A stretch of DNA of 64,000 nucleotides from Erythrobacter sp. (GCA_025698865.1 JAILWQ010000001.1:682001-746000), one strand, 5' to 3'; positions 36,588-45,980 are shown, counted from the first letter of the stretch. Numbers and translations: made by a program. The notes: generated by a model from the sequence alone, not told the origin.

Positions 36588-38141
36588 ATGAAACGTCGTC
36601 TTACCCAACATGCGGTGCTGGCCGGCCTGGCGCTCGCGCCCCTCGCCAGCATGCCGGCGACCGGCGCCAACGCCCAGACGGTGGTCCGCCCGGCGAGCGA
36701 GATCGTCCTTTCCATCGGGCGCGGCGAGCTGGTCAACGTGCCTGGCCAGATGGCCGACGTCTTCATCGCCGACGAGAACGTCGCCGATGTGCAGGTCAAG
36801 TCGCAGCGCCAGCTCTACGTTTTCGGCAAATCGGGCGGCGAGACCACTGTCTATGCCAGCAACGCGGCCGGCGACATCATCTGGTCGGCGAACATCCGGG
36901 TCGGATCGAACATCGGCAGCATCGACCAGATGCTCAACCTCGCCATGCCGGAAGCCAAGATCAACGTCGCCACGATGGGCACCAACACGGTGCTGCTGAC
37001 CGGCACCGTGGCCGCGCCGGAAGACGCCGCCGAGGCGCAGGCGCTGGTCGAAGCATTCGTCGGCGACGGCGTGAACGTCATCAGCCGCCTCAAGATGGCG
37101 ACGCCCTTGCAGGTCAATCTGCGCGTTCGCTTCGCCGAGGTGAGCAAGAACTTCGTCCGGACGCTGGGCGCCAATTTGGCGACCGTCGACAGCACCAGCG
37201 GCTTCAAGTTCGGCGTCACCAATGGCGGCATCAACCGTCTGTCACCCGGCGGCCCGCTGGGCACCGGCGTGACACCGCCCACCGGCGTGGCAGGCTCCTC
37301 GGTGCTCGGCAGCGGAGCCGGTTCGACCATCGCGGCATTCGGCCAGTTCCTCGGCCTCGACATCGGCGCGGCCTTCGACCTTGCCGAACGGCAGGGGCTG
37401 GTCACGACCCTTTCGGAACCGAACCTCACCGCGCTGTCGGGCGAGACGGCCGAATTCCTCGCCGGCGGTGAATTCCCGATCCCACTCAGCCAGGGTCTCG
37501 GCACGACCACCGTCCAGTACAAGAATTTCGGCGTCAGCCTCGCCTATTCGCCGGTGGTGCTCGCCAATGGCCGGATTTCCATCCGGGTGCGCCCGGAAGT
37601 CTCCGAACTTTCCACCCAGGGTGCCGTGCAGATCGACGGGTTTACCATTCCCGCACTGACTGTGCGCCGGGCGGAAACGACGGTCGAACTCGGTTCGGGC
37701 CAGAGCTTCATGATCGCCGGGCTGATGTCGAGCAATTCGCAGAACGCGATCGACAAGGCCCCGGGCATTGGCGACGTTCCGATCCTCGGCAATCTGTTCC
37801 GCTCCACCGAATACCGGCGGGGCGAGACCGAGCTGGTGATCGTGGTCACGCCGTATCTGGTGAAGCCGGTCGACGAGCGGGACATCCACCTGCCGACCGA
37901 CGGGTTCCGTTCGCCCAACGATGCACAGCGCCTGATCCGCTATCTCGAGAATGACGGCGTCAGCGGTGCCAGCCGCCCGATGCCAACGACAGCCGGAGAA
38001 GGCGTCGGAGACAGCAGCGAAACCGCAACTCCTGCCGCGCCGGCGATCTCGCAGGACACCGCGAACGTTCCGGTTCCGGCCGAGGCGCGCCGTGAAGAAC
38101 GCACGGCGGAAGCCGCGGCCCCCGGCTTCAGCTTCAAGTGA
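36588..38141 (+). CDS. cpaC: Outer-membrane secretin CpaC/RcpA of the Tad pilus
   Basis: Forms the outer-membrane channel for the Flp pilus. The 517-residue protein has a signal peptide ending GANAQ at about residue 30, then an N-terminal domain (GRGELVNVPGQMADVFIADENVADVQVKS), a BON-like segment (NTVLLTGTVAAPEDAAEAQ), and the secretin domain from about residue 170. The secretin domain contains LSEPNLTALSGETAEFLAGGEFPIP and ends VPILGNLFRSTEYRRGETELVIVVTPYLV. The C-terminal 80 residues are disordered. Its stop overlaps an in-frame GTG of cpaD. Confidence 0.95.
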   Translation: MKRRLTQHAVLAGLALAPLASMPATGANAQTVVRPASEIVLSIGRGELVNVPGQMADVFIADENVADVQVKSQRQLYVFGKSGGETTVYASNAAGDIIWSANIRVGSNIGSIDQMLNLAMPEAKINVATMGTNTVLLTGTVAAPEDAAEAQALVEAFVGDGVNVISRLKMATPLQVNLRVRFAEVSKNFVRTLGANLATVDSTSGFKFGVTNGGINRLSPGGPLGTGVTPPTGVAGSSVLGSGAGSTIAAFGQFLGLDIGAAFDLAERQGLVTTLSEPNLTALSGETAEFLAGGEFPIPLSQGLGTTTVQYKNFGVSLAYSPVVLANGRISIRVRPEVSELSTQGAVQIDGFTIPALTVRRAETTVELGSGQSFMIAGLMSSNSQNAIDKAPGIGDVPILGNLFRSTEYRRGETELVIVVTPYLVKPVDERDIHLPTDGFRSPNDAQRLIRYLENDGVSGASRPMPTTAGEGVGDSSETATPAAPAISQDTANVPVPAEARREERTAEAAAPGFSFK

Positions 38142-38155
38142 GAGGACGACAGATC

Positions 38156-38821
38156 ATGACCAGAACCATCAAGAGACAGGTTTCCTCCGCGATCGCTCTC
38201 GGCATCGTGCTGTCGTCGGCAGCCTGCAACGTACCGGCCAACCGTTCGCTTGCAAGCGTGCACCAGCCGGTGGTCGAACGCAGCAATTACGCGCTCGACG
38301 TCACCACGACCCCCGGCGGCCTCCCCGTCACAGAACAGCAGAGGCTGCTCGGCTGGTTCGACGCGATGGATCTGCGCTACGGCGACCGGGTCGCGCTCGA
38401 CGATCCGTCGGCCTCGCCCGCGATCCGCGATGCGGTGCAGGACCTGCTCGGCCGACGCGGCCTGCTGCTCGCCGACGGAGCGCCGGTGACCGCCGGTTAC
38501 GTCCAGCCGGGGCAGGCGCGCATCGTGCTGACCCGCTCGTCGGCCAGCGTGCCGGGTTGCCCCGACTGGTCGAAGAAAAGCGATCTCGCCTACGAGAACG
38601 GGACCACGTCGAATTACGGCTGCGCGATCAACGGCAATTTCGCCGCCATGGTGGCCAATCCCGAGGACCTGATCTCCGGCCAGTCCGGCACGGGCGAGAC
38701 GGTGGTGATCACCTCGACCAAGGCCATCCGGACCTATCGCGAGCAGGAACCGACCGGAGCCGGCGGACTGAACGAGGTTTCGAGCACCACCGGTACCGGC
38801 GGTGGCGGCGGCGGCAACTAA
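38156..38821 (+). CDS. cpaD: Pilus assembly lipoprotein CpaD
   Basis: A 221-residue lipoprotein (signal ending LSSAAC) belonging to the CpaD family. It probably helps the CpaC secretin insert or stabilise. Two further cysteines flank the conserved PGCPDWSKKSD...NYGCAINGNFAAMVANPEDLI block, which identifies the family. The C-terminus ends in a Gly-rich run. The start at 38156 is preceded by AGAGGA. A GTG at 38138 overlapping cpaC is less likely, since it would move the lipoprotein signal inward. Confidence 0.93.
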   Translation: MTRTIKRQVSSAIALGIVLSSAACNVPANRSLASVHQPVVERSNYALDVTTTPGGLPVTEQQRLLGWFDAMDLRYGDRVALDDPSASPAIRDAVQDLLGRRGLLLADGAPVTAGYVQPGQARIVLTRSSASVPGCPDWSKKSDLAYENGTTSNYGCAINGNFAAMVANPEDLISGQSGTGETVVITSTKAIRTYREQEPTGAGGLNEVSSTTGTGGGGGGN

Positions 38822-38839
38822 GCAGAGGACACGAGAACA

Positions 38840-40135
38840 ATGAACGCACCGTGGAAAGCAGGCATGGCGGGCAACCGCGACGCCTTCGCCGCCTTCATCT
38901 GTGACGATGCCGCGCTGGACGTGCTGCGTCCGGTCGTGATCGAACTCGGCTGGCAGCCGGAGAAGTGCAACAAGGGCGGCCTGCGCAACGCCGTTCAGGC
39001 CCTCAGCGTCAGCGCCAGCCCGAACATCCTGATGGTCGACCTGTCGGAAAGCGGCGACCCGCTGAACGACATCAACGCCCTTGCCGAGGTGTGCGAGCCC
39101 GGCACGATCGTGATCGCCATCGGACAGGTCAACGACGTGCGGCTCTATCGCGATCTGATCGCCAGCGGCATTCACGACTATCTGCTGAAACCGCTTTCCG
39201 CCAACGTGCTGCGCGATTCGCTGAACCAGGCGCAGGCCGTGTTTGCCTCGCCCCGTTCCAGCGAACAGGACCAGTCGAGCCGCCACATCTCGACCGCTAT
39301 CGTCGGAACGCGCGGCGGCGTCGGTGCCTCGACTCTCGCAACCTCGCTGAGCTGGCACCTGGCGACCAAGCGCAACATGCCGACTGCGCTGCTCGATCTC
39401 GACATCCATTTCGGAACCGGCGCGCTGTCGCTCGATCTCGAGCCCGGACGGGGCCTGACCGACGCGATCGACAATCCGAGCCGTATCGACGGGCTCTTCA
39501 TCGAGCGCGCCATGGTCCGGGCGCACGACAATCTCGCGATCCTCTCAGCCGAGGCGCCGATCAACGCTCCGCTGATGACCGACGGTGCGGCCTTCCTCCA
39601 GTTGGAGGAGGAGTTCCGCCACGCCTTCGAGATGACCGTCATCGACCTGCCGCGGAACATGCTGATCAATTTCCCGCATCTTCTGACGGATGTGAACGCG
39701 GTCGTGCTGACCACAGAGATGACGCTCGCCTCGGCGCGCGATACGATCCGGATCCTGTCCTGGCTCAAGAGCTACGCGGATCACGCCGAACCGATCATCG
39801 TCGCCAACAAGGTGCAGACCGGAGCGATGGAAATCGGGCAGCCCGACTTCGAAGCCTCGATCGAGCGCAAGATCGATTTCGCCATCCCCTTCGACCAGAA
39901 GGGCGCGGCCAATGCGGCCAAGCTCGGCCAGCCTTTCGTGGAAGCCAATCCGCAAAGCAGGGCCGCGTCCCAGATCGCTGCGCTTGCCCGACGCATCGTC
40001 GCATCGGGCGAAGAAACCGACGAGGCCGATGGCGGACCGGCGGGCGCAAAGAAGTCGCTGCTTGGCAGCTTCGACTTCAAGTCGCTGCTGGCCAAGAAGG
40101 ACAAGCCCGCCACCGCCGCGCCGGCGGCCGGGTGA
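38840..40135 (+). CDS. cpaE: Pilus assembly ATPase-like localisation protein CpaE/TadZ
   Basis: A 431-residue MinD/ParA-like protein that directs Tad machinery to its cellular site. Residues 15-135 form a receiver-like domain. It keeps DLSES and a KPLS segment (IHDYLLKPLS) but is probably atypical. Residues from about 148 form the ATPase with deviant Walker A GTRGGVGASTLA, DLDIHFGT, and IDLPRN. The C-terminus is Lys/Ala rich. In other clusters the next gene is the hexameric motor ATPase cpaF. Here tadB follows 78 bases later and no cpaF is present. Confidence 0.94.
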   Translation: MNAPWKAGMAGNRDAFAAFICDDAALDVLRPVVIELGWQPEKCNKGGLRNAVQALSVSASPNILMVDLSESGDPLNDINALAEVCEPGTIVIAIGQVNDVRLYRDLIASGIHDYLLKPLSANVLRDSLNQAQAVFASPRSSEQDQSSRHISTAIVGTRGGVGASTLATSLSWHLATKRNMPTALLDLDIHFGTGALSLDLEPGRGLTDAIDNPSRIDGLFIERAMVRAHDNLAILSAEAPINAPLMTDGAAFLQLEEEFRHAFEMTVIDLPRNMLINFPHLLTDVNAVVLTTEMTLASARDTIRILSWLKSYADHAEPIIVANKVQTGAMEIGQPDFEASIERKIDFAIPFDQKGAANAAKLGQPFVEANPQSRAASQIAALARRIVASGEETDEADGGPAGAKKSLLGSFDFKSLLAKKDKPATAAPAAG

Positions 40136-40212
40136 CCGCGCAGCCGGGCGGCGCACACCGCGCCAGCCCGGCGACGTGCGGGGATTGATGCAAGAGGGGT
40201 GAAGCGACCGCC

Positions 40213-41184
40213 ATGGATACAATACAGCTCCTGTTGATGATCGCCGGCGCGGCTTCGGTCCTGCTGCTGGTCTACGCCCTCGCCGGCGGTCCGTCGCTGG
40301 CGAAGACCAGCCAGCGTCGCCTGGAACAGGTGCGCTACCGCCATTCCGAGAATACGCAGACCAGAGTCGAATCCCAGCTCAAGAAGGCAATCGCGGCGCG
40401 CAAGCCCAAGCTCCACCGGGTCGCCGGATCTGGCTCGCGGATCGAGGCGCTGGCGGTTCGGCTCGACCGGACCGGCAAGAAGTGGACGCTGAGCCAGTAT
40501 TTCTACGCATCCGGGGGGATCGCGCTGGTGATCGCCCTCGCGGTATTCCTGCGCACCGGGTCGGCCACGCTGTCGCTCGGCATCGGGCTTTTCGTCGGCG
40601 CGGGAATCCCGCATTTCGTCGTCGGCTGGAACATCAAGAAGCGCACCGCGCGGTTCAACGCCCGCTTTCCCGACGCGATCGAACTGCTCGTGCGCGGCCT
40701 GCGCTCCGGACTGCCCGTCACCGAGACGCTCTCGGTCGTCGCGCAGGAAGTGCCCGGCCCGGTCGGCGAGGAATTCAAGGCGATCGTCGAGCGGATCAAG
40801 ATCGGCCGGACCATGGAAGAATCGCTCCAGGAAACCGCCGACCGGCTCGGCATTCCGGAATTCAACTTCTTCTGCATCACACTGGCGATCCAGCGCGAGA
40901 CCGGCGGCAACCTTGCCGAAACGTTGTCGAACCTCGCCGACGTGCTGCGCAAGCGGAGCCAGATGAAGCTCAAGATCAAGGCGATGAGCTCCGAATCCAA
41001 GGCATCCGCCTACATCGTGGGCGCACTCCCCTTCATCGTGTTCACGCTGATCTGGTGGATCAACCCGACCTATCTCGGCGAGTTCTTCATCGACGACCGG
41101 CTGATCGTGACAGGTCTCGGCGGCCTCGTCTGGATGGGTATCGGCGCCTTCATCATGGCCAAGATGGTCAATTTCGAAATCTGA
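40213..41184 (+). CDS. tadB: Tad inner-membrane platform protein TadB
   Basis: A 323-residue type II secretion F-domain membrane protein that forms the platform for pilus assembly. There is an N-terminal membrane helix, a basic cytosolic segment, two helices around residues 98-140, the cytosolic F domain (RFPDAIELLVRGLRSGLPVTETL...GPVGEEF...RETGGNLAETLSNLADVLRKR), and two C-terminal helices. It follows cpaE after an unusual 77-base gap with no gene. tadC follows 28 bases later. Confidence 0.95.
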   Translation: MDTIQLLLMIAGAASVLLLVYALAGGPSLAKTSQRRLEQVRYRHSENTQTRVESQLKKAIAARKPKLHRVAGSGSRIEALAVRLDRTGKKWTLSQYFYASGGIALVIALAVFLRTGSATLSLGIGLFVGAGIPHFVVGWNIKKRTARFNARFPDAIELLVRGLRSGLPVTETLSVVAQEVPGPVGEEFKAIVERIKIGRTMEESLQETADRLGIPEFNFFCITLAIQRETGGNLAETLSNLADVLRKRSQMKLKIKAMSSESKASAYIVGALPFIVFTLIWWINPTYLGEFFIDDRLIVTGLGGLVWMGIGAFIMAKMVNFEI

Positions 41185-41212
41185 TCGCGAACGCGAGAAA
41201 AGAGCCTGTGCC

Positions 41213-42211
41213 ATGATCAACACTCCCGCCGGCCCCACCCTGCTCGGTTTCGACGTGATCTTCGTCGGTTCGATCCTCGCCGGCGTGGCGGCGATGGCGG
41301 TGATGTTCGCCGTCTATACCGCGGTGACGATCAGGGACCCGATGTCCAAGCGGGTCAAGGCGCTCAACGCGCGGCGCGAGGAGCTGAAGGCGGGCATCGT
41401 CACCGCCACGGCGAAGAAGCGCCAGAGCCTGGTGCGCAAGACCGACACGACCGAGAAGGTCAAGGGCGCGCTCGGGTCGATGAAGGTGCTGCAGGATTCG
41501 CAAATCGCGGACATGCAGCAGAAGCTCGCCTGGGCGGGCTTCCGGAACAAGGAACTCGCCGTCCTCCTGATCGGCGCCCGGGCGATCCTGCCGATCGTCT
41601 TCGGCGGCCTTGCCTTCGTGATGCTCTACCTCGTCGAGATCTATCCCGAATGGCAGATGAAGCGCGTCTTCGCGCTCGGGCTGGTCACCTTCCTCGCCTA
41701 CAAGGGGCCGGAGCTCTACCTCAAGAACATCGCGACCAAGCGCACCGATGCGATCCGCAAGGGCCTGCCCGACGCGCTCGACCTGCTCGTCATCTGCGCC
41801 GAGGCCGGCCTCACCGTCGATGCGGCTTTCAACCGGGTCGCCAAGGAACTGGGCCGCGCCTATCCCGAACTGGGGGACGAATTCGCCCTGACTGCGATCG
41901 AGCTGTCCTTCCTCAACGAACGCAAGAAGGCGTTCGACAACCTCGCCCATCGCGTGAACCTCGAGGCGGTGAAGGGCGTGGTCACCACGATGGTCCAGAC
42001 CGAACGCTACGGAACCCCGCTCGCCAGCGCGCTGCGCGTGCTCTCGGCCGAGTTCCGCAACGAGCGCATGATGCGCGCCGAGGAGAAGGCGGCCCGCCTG
42101 CCCGCGATCATGACCGTGCCGCTGATCCTGTTCATCCTGCCGGTGCTGTTCATCGTCATCCTCGGCCCGGCGGCCTGTTCCATCGCCGACGCGTTCTCGG
42201 GCGGGCTCTGA
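41213..42211 (+). CDS. tadC: Tad inner-membrane platform protein TadC
   Basis: The second F-domain platform protein, 332 residues. It has the N-terminal helix FVGSILAGVAAMAVMFAVYTAV, a basic linker, two central helices, then DALDLLVICAEAGLTVDAAFNRVAKELG and TERYGTPLASALRVL, and ends with the hydrophobic PLILFILPVLFIVILGPA. It is the last pilus gene on this strand. tadD, tadE/F and the flp pilin gene are not found here. A 7-bp GC hairpin (42201-42217) overlaps its stop codon. Confidence 0.95.
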   Translation: MINTPAGPTLLGFDVIFVGSILAGVAAMAVMFAVYTAVTIRDPMSKRVKALNARREELKAGIVTATAKKRQSLVRKTDTTEKVKGALGSMKVLQDSQIADMQQKLAWAGFRNKELAVLLIGARAILPIVFGGLAFVMLYLVEIYPEWQMKRVFALGLVTFLAYKGPELYLKNIATKRTDAIRKGLPDALDLLVICAEAGLTVDAAFNRVAKELGRAYPELGDEFALTAIELSFLNERKKAFDNLAHRVNLEAVKGVVTTMVQTERYGTPLASALRVLSAEFRNERMMRAEEKAARLPAIMTVPLILFILPVLFIVILGPAACSIADAFSGGL

Positions 42212-42217
42212 GCCCGC
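42201..42217. terminator. Hairpin at tadC 3-prime end between convergent genes
   Basis: GCGGGCT-CTG-AGCCCGC forms a 7-bp stem overlapping the tadC stop codon, with no T-run. It may act as a weak convergent terminator or mRNA stabiliser between tadC and the MarR gene. Confidence 0.3.
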
Positions 42218-42253
42218 CGGCGAGCCCGAAGAGCCGGGCGCGCCGCTCCAGCC

Positions 42254-42721
42254 CTATTCGGCCAGGCTCTCCGCGTCGAACTCGCCCGCCGCATCGCGCA
42301 CGCGGACGAGCAGGTCGCGCAGGACGCCCCGCTCGCTCTCGTCGAGCACGCCGAACAGCTCGCGTTCGATCGCCTGGGCGAGCGGCATGATCCGCGCATG
42401 GACCGCCCGCCCCTCGGCGGTCAGTTCGAGGAGATGCGAGCGCCCGTCGTTCTCGTTGGGGCGCCGCTCGGCAAGGCCGCGATCCTCCAGCTTGCGGCAG
42501 GCGCGGTTGACCGGCACCTTGTCCATCAGCGTCGCCTGCGAAAGCTGCCGCTGGCTCAGCGCGCCTGCATCCCCCAGCACGGCCATGATCCGCCATTCGG
42601 TGGTCTTGAGATCGAACCGGCGGCGATACTGTTCCGCGATCCGGGTCGAGACCGCGTTCGACGCGATCGACAGCTGATAGGGCAGGAAAGCGGCGAGGCG
42701 CTGGTCGGGCTTGGTGGTCAT
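42254..42721 (-). CDS. MarR-family transcriptional regulator
   Basis: A 155-residue winged-helix regulator. MarR features are present: EWRIMAVLGDAGALSQRQLSQATLMDKVPVNRACRKLEDRGLAERR (helix-turn-helix, about residues 45-90), then NENDGRSHLLELTAEG (wing) and a C-terminal dimerisation helix. It lies immediately downstream of, and in the same direction as, the enoyl-CoA hydratase/SDR/thiolase genes, with a 44-base gap to the hydratase. It may control that set or be controlled by CoA thioesters, but the ligand is unknown. Confidence 0.92.
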   Translation of the reverse strand: MTTKPDQRLAAFLPYQLSIASNAVSTRIAEQYRRRFDLKTTEWRIMAVLGDAGALSQRQLSQATLMDKVPVNRACRKLEDRGLAERRPNENDGRSHLLELTAEGRAVHARIMPLAQAIERELFGVLDESERGVLRDLLVRVRDAAGEFDAESLAE

Positions 42722-42765
42722 GGAAAGTCTCGGATCGCGTTACGGGAATAAGGTTGCAAACGCGA

Positions 42766-43641
42766 CTATTTATACCCCGGTTCCTCCCACCAGGGATAGA
42801 AATCCGGCATGTCCTGCGAAACCGTGTCCGGATAGGCGGGCGAGCGCTTTTCGAGGAAGCTCTTCACCCCCTCCCTGCTGTCCGCGCTCTTGCCGAGGCG
42901 ATAAATCGAGCGACTGTCGATCCGGTGGGCCATCATCGGATGGCTTTCATGCGGCAGGCGCCAGAGCATGGCGCGGGTCATCGCCACCGACACTGCCGAG
43001 GTGTTGTCGGCGATCTCGCGCGCCAGCCCCCGCGCTGCGTCCATCAGTTCGGCCTGCGGGTGGACCGACCGCACGAGCCCGCAGTCGAGCGCCTCCTGCG
43101 CGCCGAAGATGCGGCCCGTCATGCACCATTCGAGCGCGGTCTGCATTCCCACCAGACGCGGCAGGAACCAGCTCGAACAGGCTTCGGGCGTGATCCCGCG
43201 CCGCGCGAAGACGAAGCCGAACCGCGCATTGTCGGAGGCGAGCCGCATGTCGAAGGGCAATTGCATGGTGGCGCCGACCCCAACCGCCACGCCGTTACAG
43301 GCGCCGATCAGCGGCTTCTTCGAATCGAACATTCGCAGGACCATCCGCCCGCCCCCGTCGCGCACGATTTCGTCCGAGAGGTCGTCGACCTCCTTGTGCC
43401 GGGCGAAGACGTTGCCCTCGCTCCCTTCAGGCGTCAGGTCCGCTCCGGCGCAGAAGGCCCGCTCGCCCTCACCCGTCACGATCACCGCGCGCACGCTGTC
43501 GTCGGCATCGGTGATGTCGAGCGCGTCGATGACCTCCTGCATCATGGTGCGGGTGAAGGCGTTCATCTTCTCCGGCCGGTGGAGCGTAATCGTCGCGATT
43601 CCCTCGGCGATGTCGAGCTTGATCTGGGTGAATTCGGTCAT
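42766..43641 (-). CDS. Enoyl-CoA hydratase/isomerase family protein
   Basis: A 291-residue crotonase. The fold is shown by ITLHRPEKMNAFTRTMMQE, the oxyanion hole GERAFCAGADL and the second oxyanion segment PLIGACNGVAVGVGATMQLPFDMRLASDNARFGFVFARRGITPEACSSW. The Glu in ITPEA corresponds to one catalytic acid, while the other position appears not to be a clear Glu, so the reaction could be hydration or isomerisation. A YPWWEEPGYK tail is unusual for the family. With the SDR and thiolase in the same orientation it suggests acyl-CoA degradation. Confidence 0.9.
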   Translation of the reverse strand: MTEFTQIKLDIAEGIATITLHRPEKMNAFTRTMMQEVIDALDITDADDSVRAVIVTGEGERAFCAGADLTPEGSEGNVFARHKEVDDLSDEIVRDGGGRMVLRMFDSKKPLIGACNGVAVGVGATMQLPFDMRLASDNARFGFVFARRGITPEACSSWFLPRLVGMQTALEWCMTGRIFGAQEALDCGLVRSVHPQAELMDAARGLAREIADNTSAVSVAMTRAMLWRLPHESHPMMAHRIDSRSIYRLGKSADSREGVKSFLEKRSPAYPDTVSQDMPDFYPWWEEPGYK

Positions 43642-43820
43642 CGGTTTCGCACTCCGTCCGTCGCAGCAGGGGAACGCATGGACCGGGTGTTACACAGTCC
43701 AGCGCCAGAAAGGTAAACGCCCCCGCTCGCGGCGCACGATGCGGGCGAACGGAGGCGTCTGAGATCGATCATGCGGGCTAGCCTAGAGCCGCGACCGCGA
43801 GTAGGAAAACGTCGCGGCGA

Positions 43821-44606
43821 TCAGCGCGGCGCCATCCTGATAGCGCCGTCGAGACGCACGTCCTCGCCGTTGAAATAGCCGCATTCGATCATGGTCACGG
43901 CAAGCATGGCATATTCCGCCGGATTGCCGAGGCGCTTGGGGAACGGGACGGAGGCGGCCAGCGCATCCTTCACCTGCGGCGGCGCGGCGTTCATCAGCGG
44001 CGTGTTGAAAATGCCCGGCAGGATCGTGTTGACCCGGATGCCCTCGCTCATGAGGTCGCGCGCGATGGGCAGCGTCATCCCGATCACCCCGCCCTTCGAT
44101 GCGGCATAGGCCGCCTGGCCCATCTGCCCGTCCTCGCCCGCGACGGAGGCGGTGTTGACGATCGCGCCTCGGTCGCCGTCCTCCGACAGCGGATCGAGCG
44201 TCAGCATCCCGGCCGCCGATTTGGCGATGCAGCGGAACGTGCCGATCAGGTTCACCTGGATCACGAAGTCGAAGGCGGAGAGCGGGAAATGCTTGATGCT
44301 CCCGTCTTCCTTCGACCGGCTGGCGGTCTTGATCGCGTTGCCGATGCCGGCGCAGTTCACCAGGATACGCTCCTGCCCGTGCGCCTCGCGCGCCTTGGCG
44401 AAACCGGCGTCGACATCCTCGTCGCTGGTCACGTTGACCTTGCAGAAGATGCCGCCGATGTCCTTCGCGACCGCCTCGCCCTTCTCCTCGTTCATGTCGA
44501 AGATCGCGACCTTGGCGCCCTTGGCCGCGATGGCGCGCGCGGTCGCCTCGCCGAGGCCGGAGGCGCCGCCGGTGACGACGGCGGGAGTGTTGCTGCTGAT
44601 TTCCAT
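43821..44606 (-). CDS. Short-chain dehydrogenase, probably 3-hydroxyacyl-CoA dehydrogenase type II
   Basis: A 261-residue classical SDR. It has TGGASGLGEATARAIAAKG (cofactor loop), FDMNEEKGE (Asp after strand 2, suggesting NAD over NADP), NCAGIGNA, and NTASVAGEDGQMGQAAYAASKGG with the Ser-Tyr-Lys catalytic set. The SRSKEDGSIKHFPLSAFDFVIQVNLIGTF insertion resembles HSD17B10-like 3-hydroxyacyl-CoA dehydrogenases. It is located between a thiolase and an enoyl-CoA hydratase, which supports a beta-oxidation role. The assignment to that subfamily is by motif and context. Confidence 0.9.
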   Translation of the reverse strand: MEISSNTPAVVTGGASGLGEATARAIAAKGAKVAIFDMNEEKGEAVAKDIGGIFCKVNVTSDEDVDAGFAKAREAHGQERILVNCAGIGNAIKTASRSKEDGSIKHFPLSAFDFVIQVNLIGTFRCIAKSAAGMLTLDPLSEDGDRGAIVNTASVAGEDGQMGQAAYAASKGGVIGMTLPIARDLMSEGIRVNTILPGIFNTPLMNAAPPQVKDALAASVPFPKRLGNPAEYAMLAVTMIECGYFNGEDVRLDGAIRMAPR

Positions 44607-44670
44607 GTTTCTCTCCTGATATGTGAAATCCGGTCGCCCGAAGGGATCGGGCTGCGGTTGAAGTCTTGGA

Positions 44671-45843
44671 CTAGAGCGCCTCGACGATGGTCACGTTGGC
44701 GACGCCTCCGCCTTCGCACATCGTCTGCAATCCGTATTTCTTGCCGTGGCGGTGGAGCGCATGGACCAACGTCGCCATCAGCTTGGTGCCGCTCGCACCC
44801 AGCGGGTGGCCGAGCGCGATCGCGCCGCCATGGACGTTGAGCCGGTCCGGGTCCACCCCGGTGTGCTTCAGCCAGGCGAGCGGAACCGGCGCGAAGGCCT
44901 CGTTGACCTCGAACAGGTCGATATCCTCGATTTTCATGCCCGCGCGCTCCAGCGCCCGGTCCGTTGCGAAGAGTGGTTCCTCGAGCATGATCACCGGATC
45001 GCCGGCCGTGACGGTGAGATTGTGGATGCGTGCGAGCGGGGTGAGGCCGTGTTCCTTCAGCGCGCGCTCGCTGACCACCAGCACCGCGCTCGACCCGTCG
45101 CAGATCTGGCTGCTCGAGGCGGCGGTGATCGTGCCTTCCGGGCTCAGCAGCTTGACCCCGGCAATGCCCTCCAGCGTCGCGTCGAAGCGGATGCCCTCGT
45201 CCACCGTGTGCATCGCGTCGCCTTCCGGCGTCTCGATGGCGACGGGGACGATTTCCTTCTCGAACGCACCGCTTTCGGTCGCCTCGATCGCCTTGAGATG
45301 ACTGGCGAGCGCGAAATTGTCGAGCTGGTCCTTGGTGAAGCCGTGCTTCTTCACGATCATCTCGGCGCCCATGAACTGGGACCACTGGATGCCCGGATAT
45401 TTCTCTTCGAGGCCGGGCGATTTGTAGGTCCCCAGCCCCTCCTTCATGTGGAACATCGCGGTCGAGCCCATCGGCACCCGGCTCATGCTCTCGACGCCTG
45501 CAGCGATGACGACGTCCTGCGTCCCGCTCATCACCGCCTGCGCCGCGAACTGGATCGCCTGCTGGCTGGAGCCGCACTGCCGGTCGATCGTGACCGCGGG
45601 CACCCCCTCGCCGAGCAGCCTGGCCGCAAGCACCGCGTTGCGCCCGACCTGCATGGCCTGTTCCCCACCCTGGCTGACGCAACCCATTACGACATCGTCG
45701 ACGGCCTTGGCATCGAGCCCGCTGCGCCCCATCACCGCATCGAGCGAGCGCGCCGCGAGATCGACCGGATGCACCCCGGCCAGACGCCCCCCACGCTTGC
45801 CCCCGGCCGTACGGACGGCCTCGACGATATAGGCTTCAGGCAT
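44671..45843 (-). CDS. Acetyl-CoA C-acyltransferase (thiolase)
   Basis: A 390-residue degradative-type thiolase that cleaves 3-ketoacyl-CoA. The catalytic set is complete: Cys90 in TIDRQCGSSQQ, His346 in GHPLGASGTK and Cys376 in MCEGGGVANV. The N-terminus is MPEAYIVEAVRTAGGKRGG. It is first in the minus-strand set thiolase-SDR-enoyl hydratase-MarR, 64 bases before the SDR. Its 5-prime region is shared with the divergent 2OG oxygenase gene (137 bases). Confidence 0.95.
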   Translation of the reverse strand: MPEAYIVEAVRTAGGKRGGRLAGVHPVDLAARSLDAVMGRSGLDAKAVDDVVMGCVSQGGEQAMQVGRNAVLAARLLGEGVPAVTIDRQCGSSQQAIQFAAQAVMSGTQDVVIAAGVESMSRVPMGSTAMFHMKEGLGTYKSPGLEEKYPGIQWSQFMGAEMIVKKHGFTKDQLDNFALASHLKAIEATESGAFEKEIVPVAIETPEGDAMHTVDEGIRFDATLEGIAGVKLLSPEGTITAASSSQICDGSSAVLVVSERALKEHGLTPLARIHNLTVTAGDPVIMLEEPLFATDRALERAGMKIEDIDLFEVNEAFAPVPLAWLKHTGVDPDRLNVHGGAIALGHPLGASGTKLMATLVHALHRHGKKYGLQTMCEGGGVANVTIVEAL

Positions 45844-45980
45844 CGATTGCTCTCCAGACTTGTGGTTTCGCCCAGGATTATGGGACCTTTACGTAAGCGT
45901 CAAGTTGTCCGGCCCGCCCGATCCTCATCGCCAGAACGATGCACTTGCCACCGATGCGACCCTTCTTCTAGATCGCCGCC

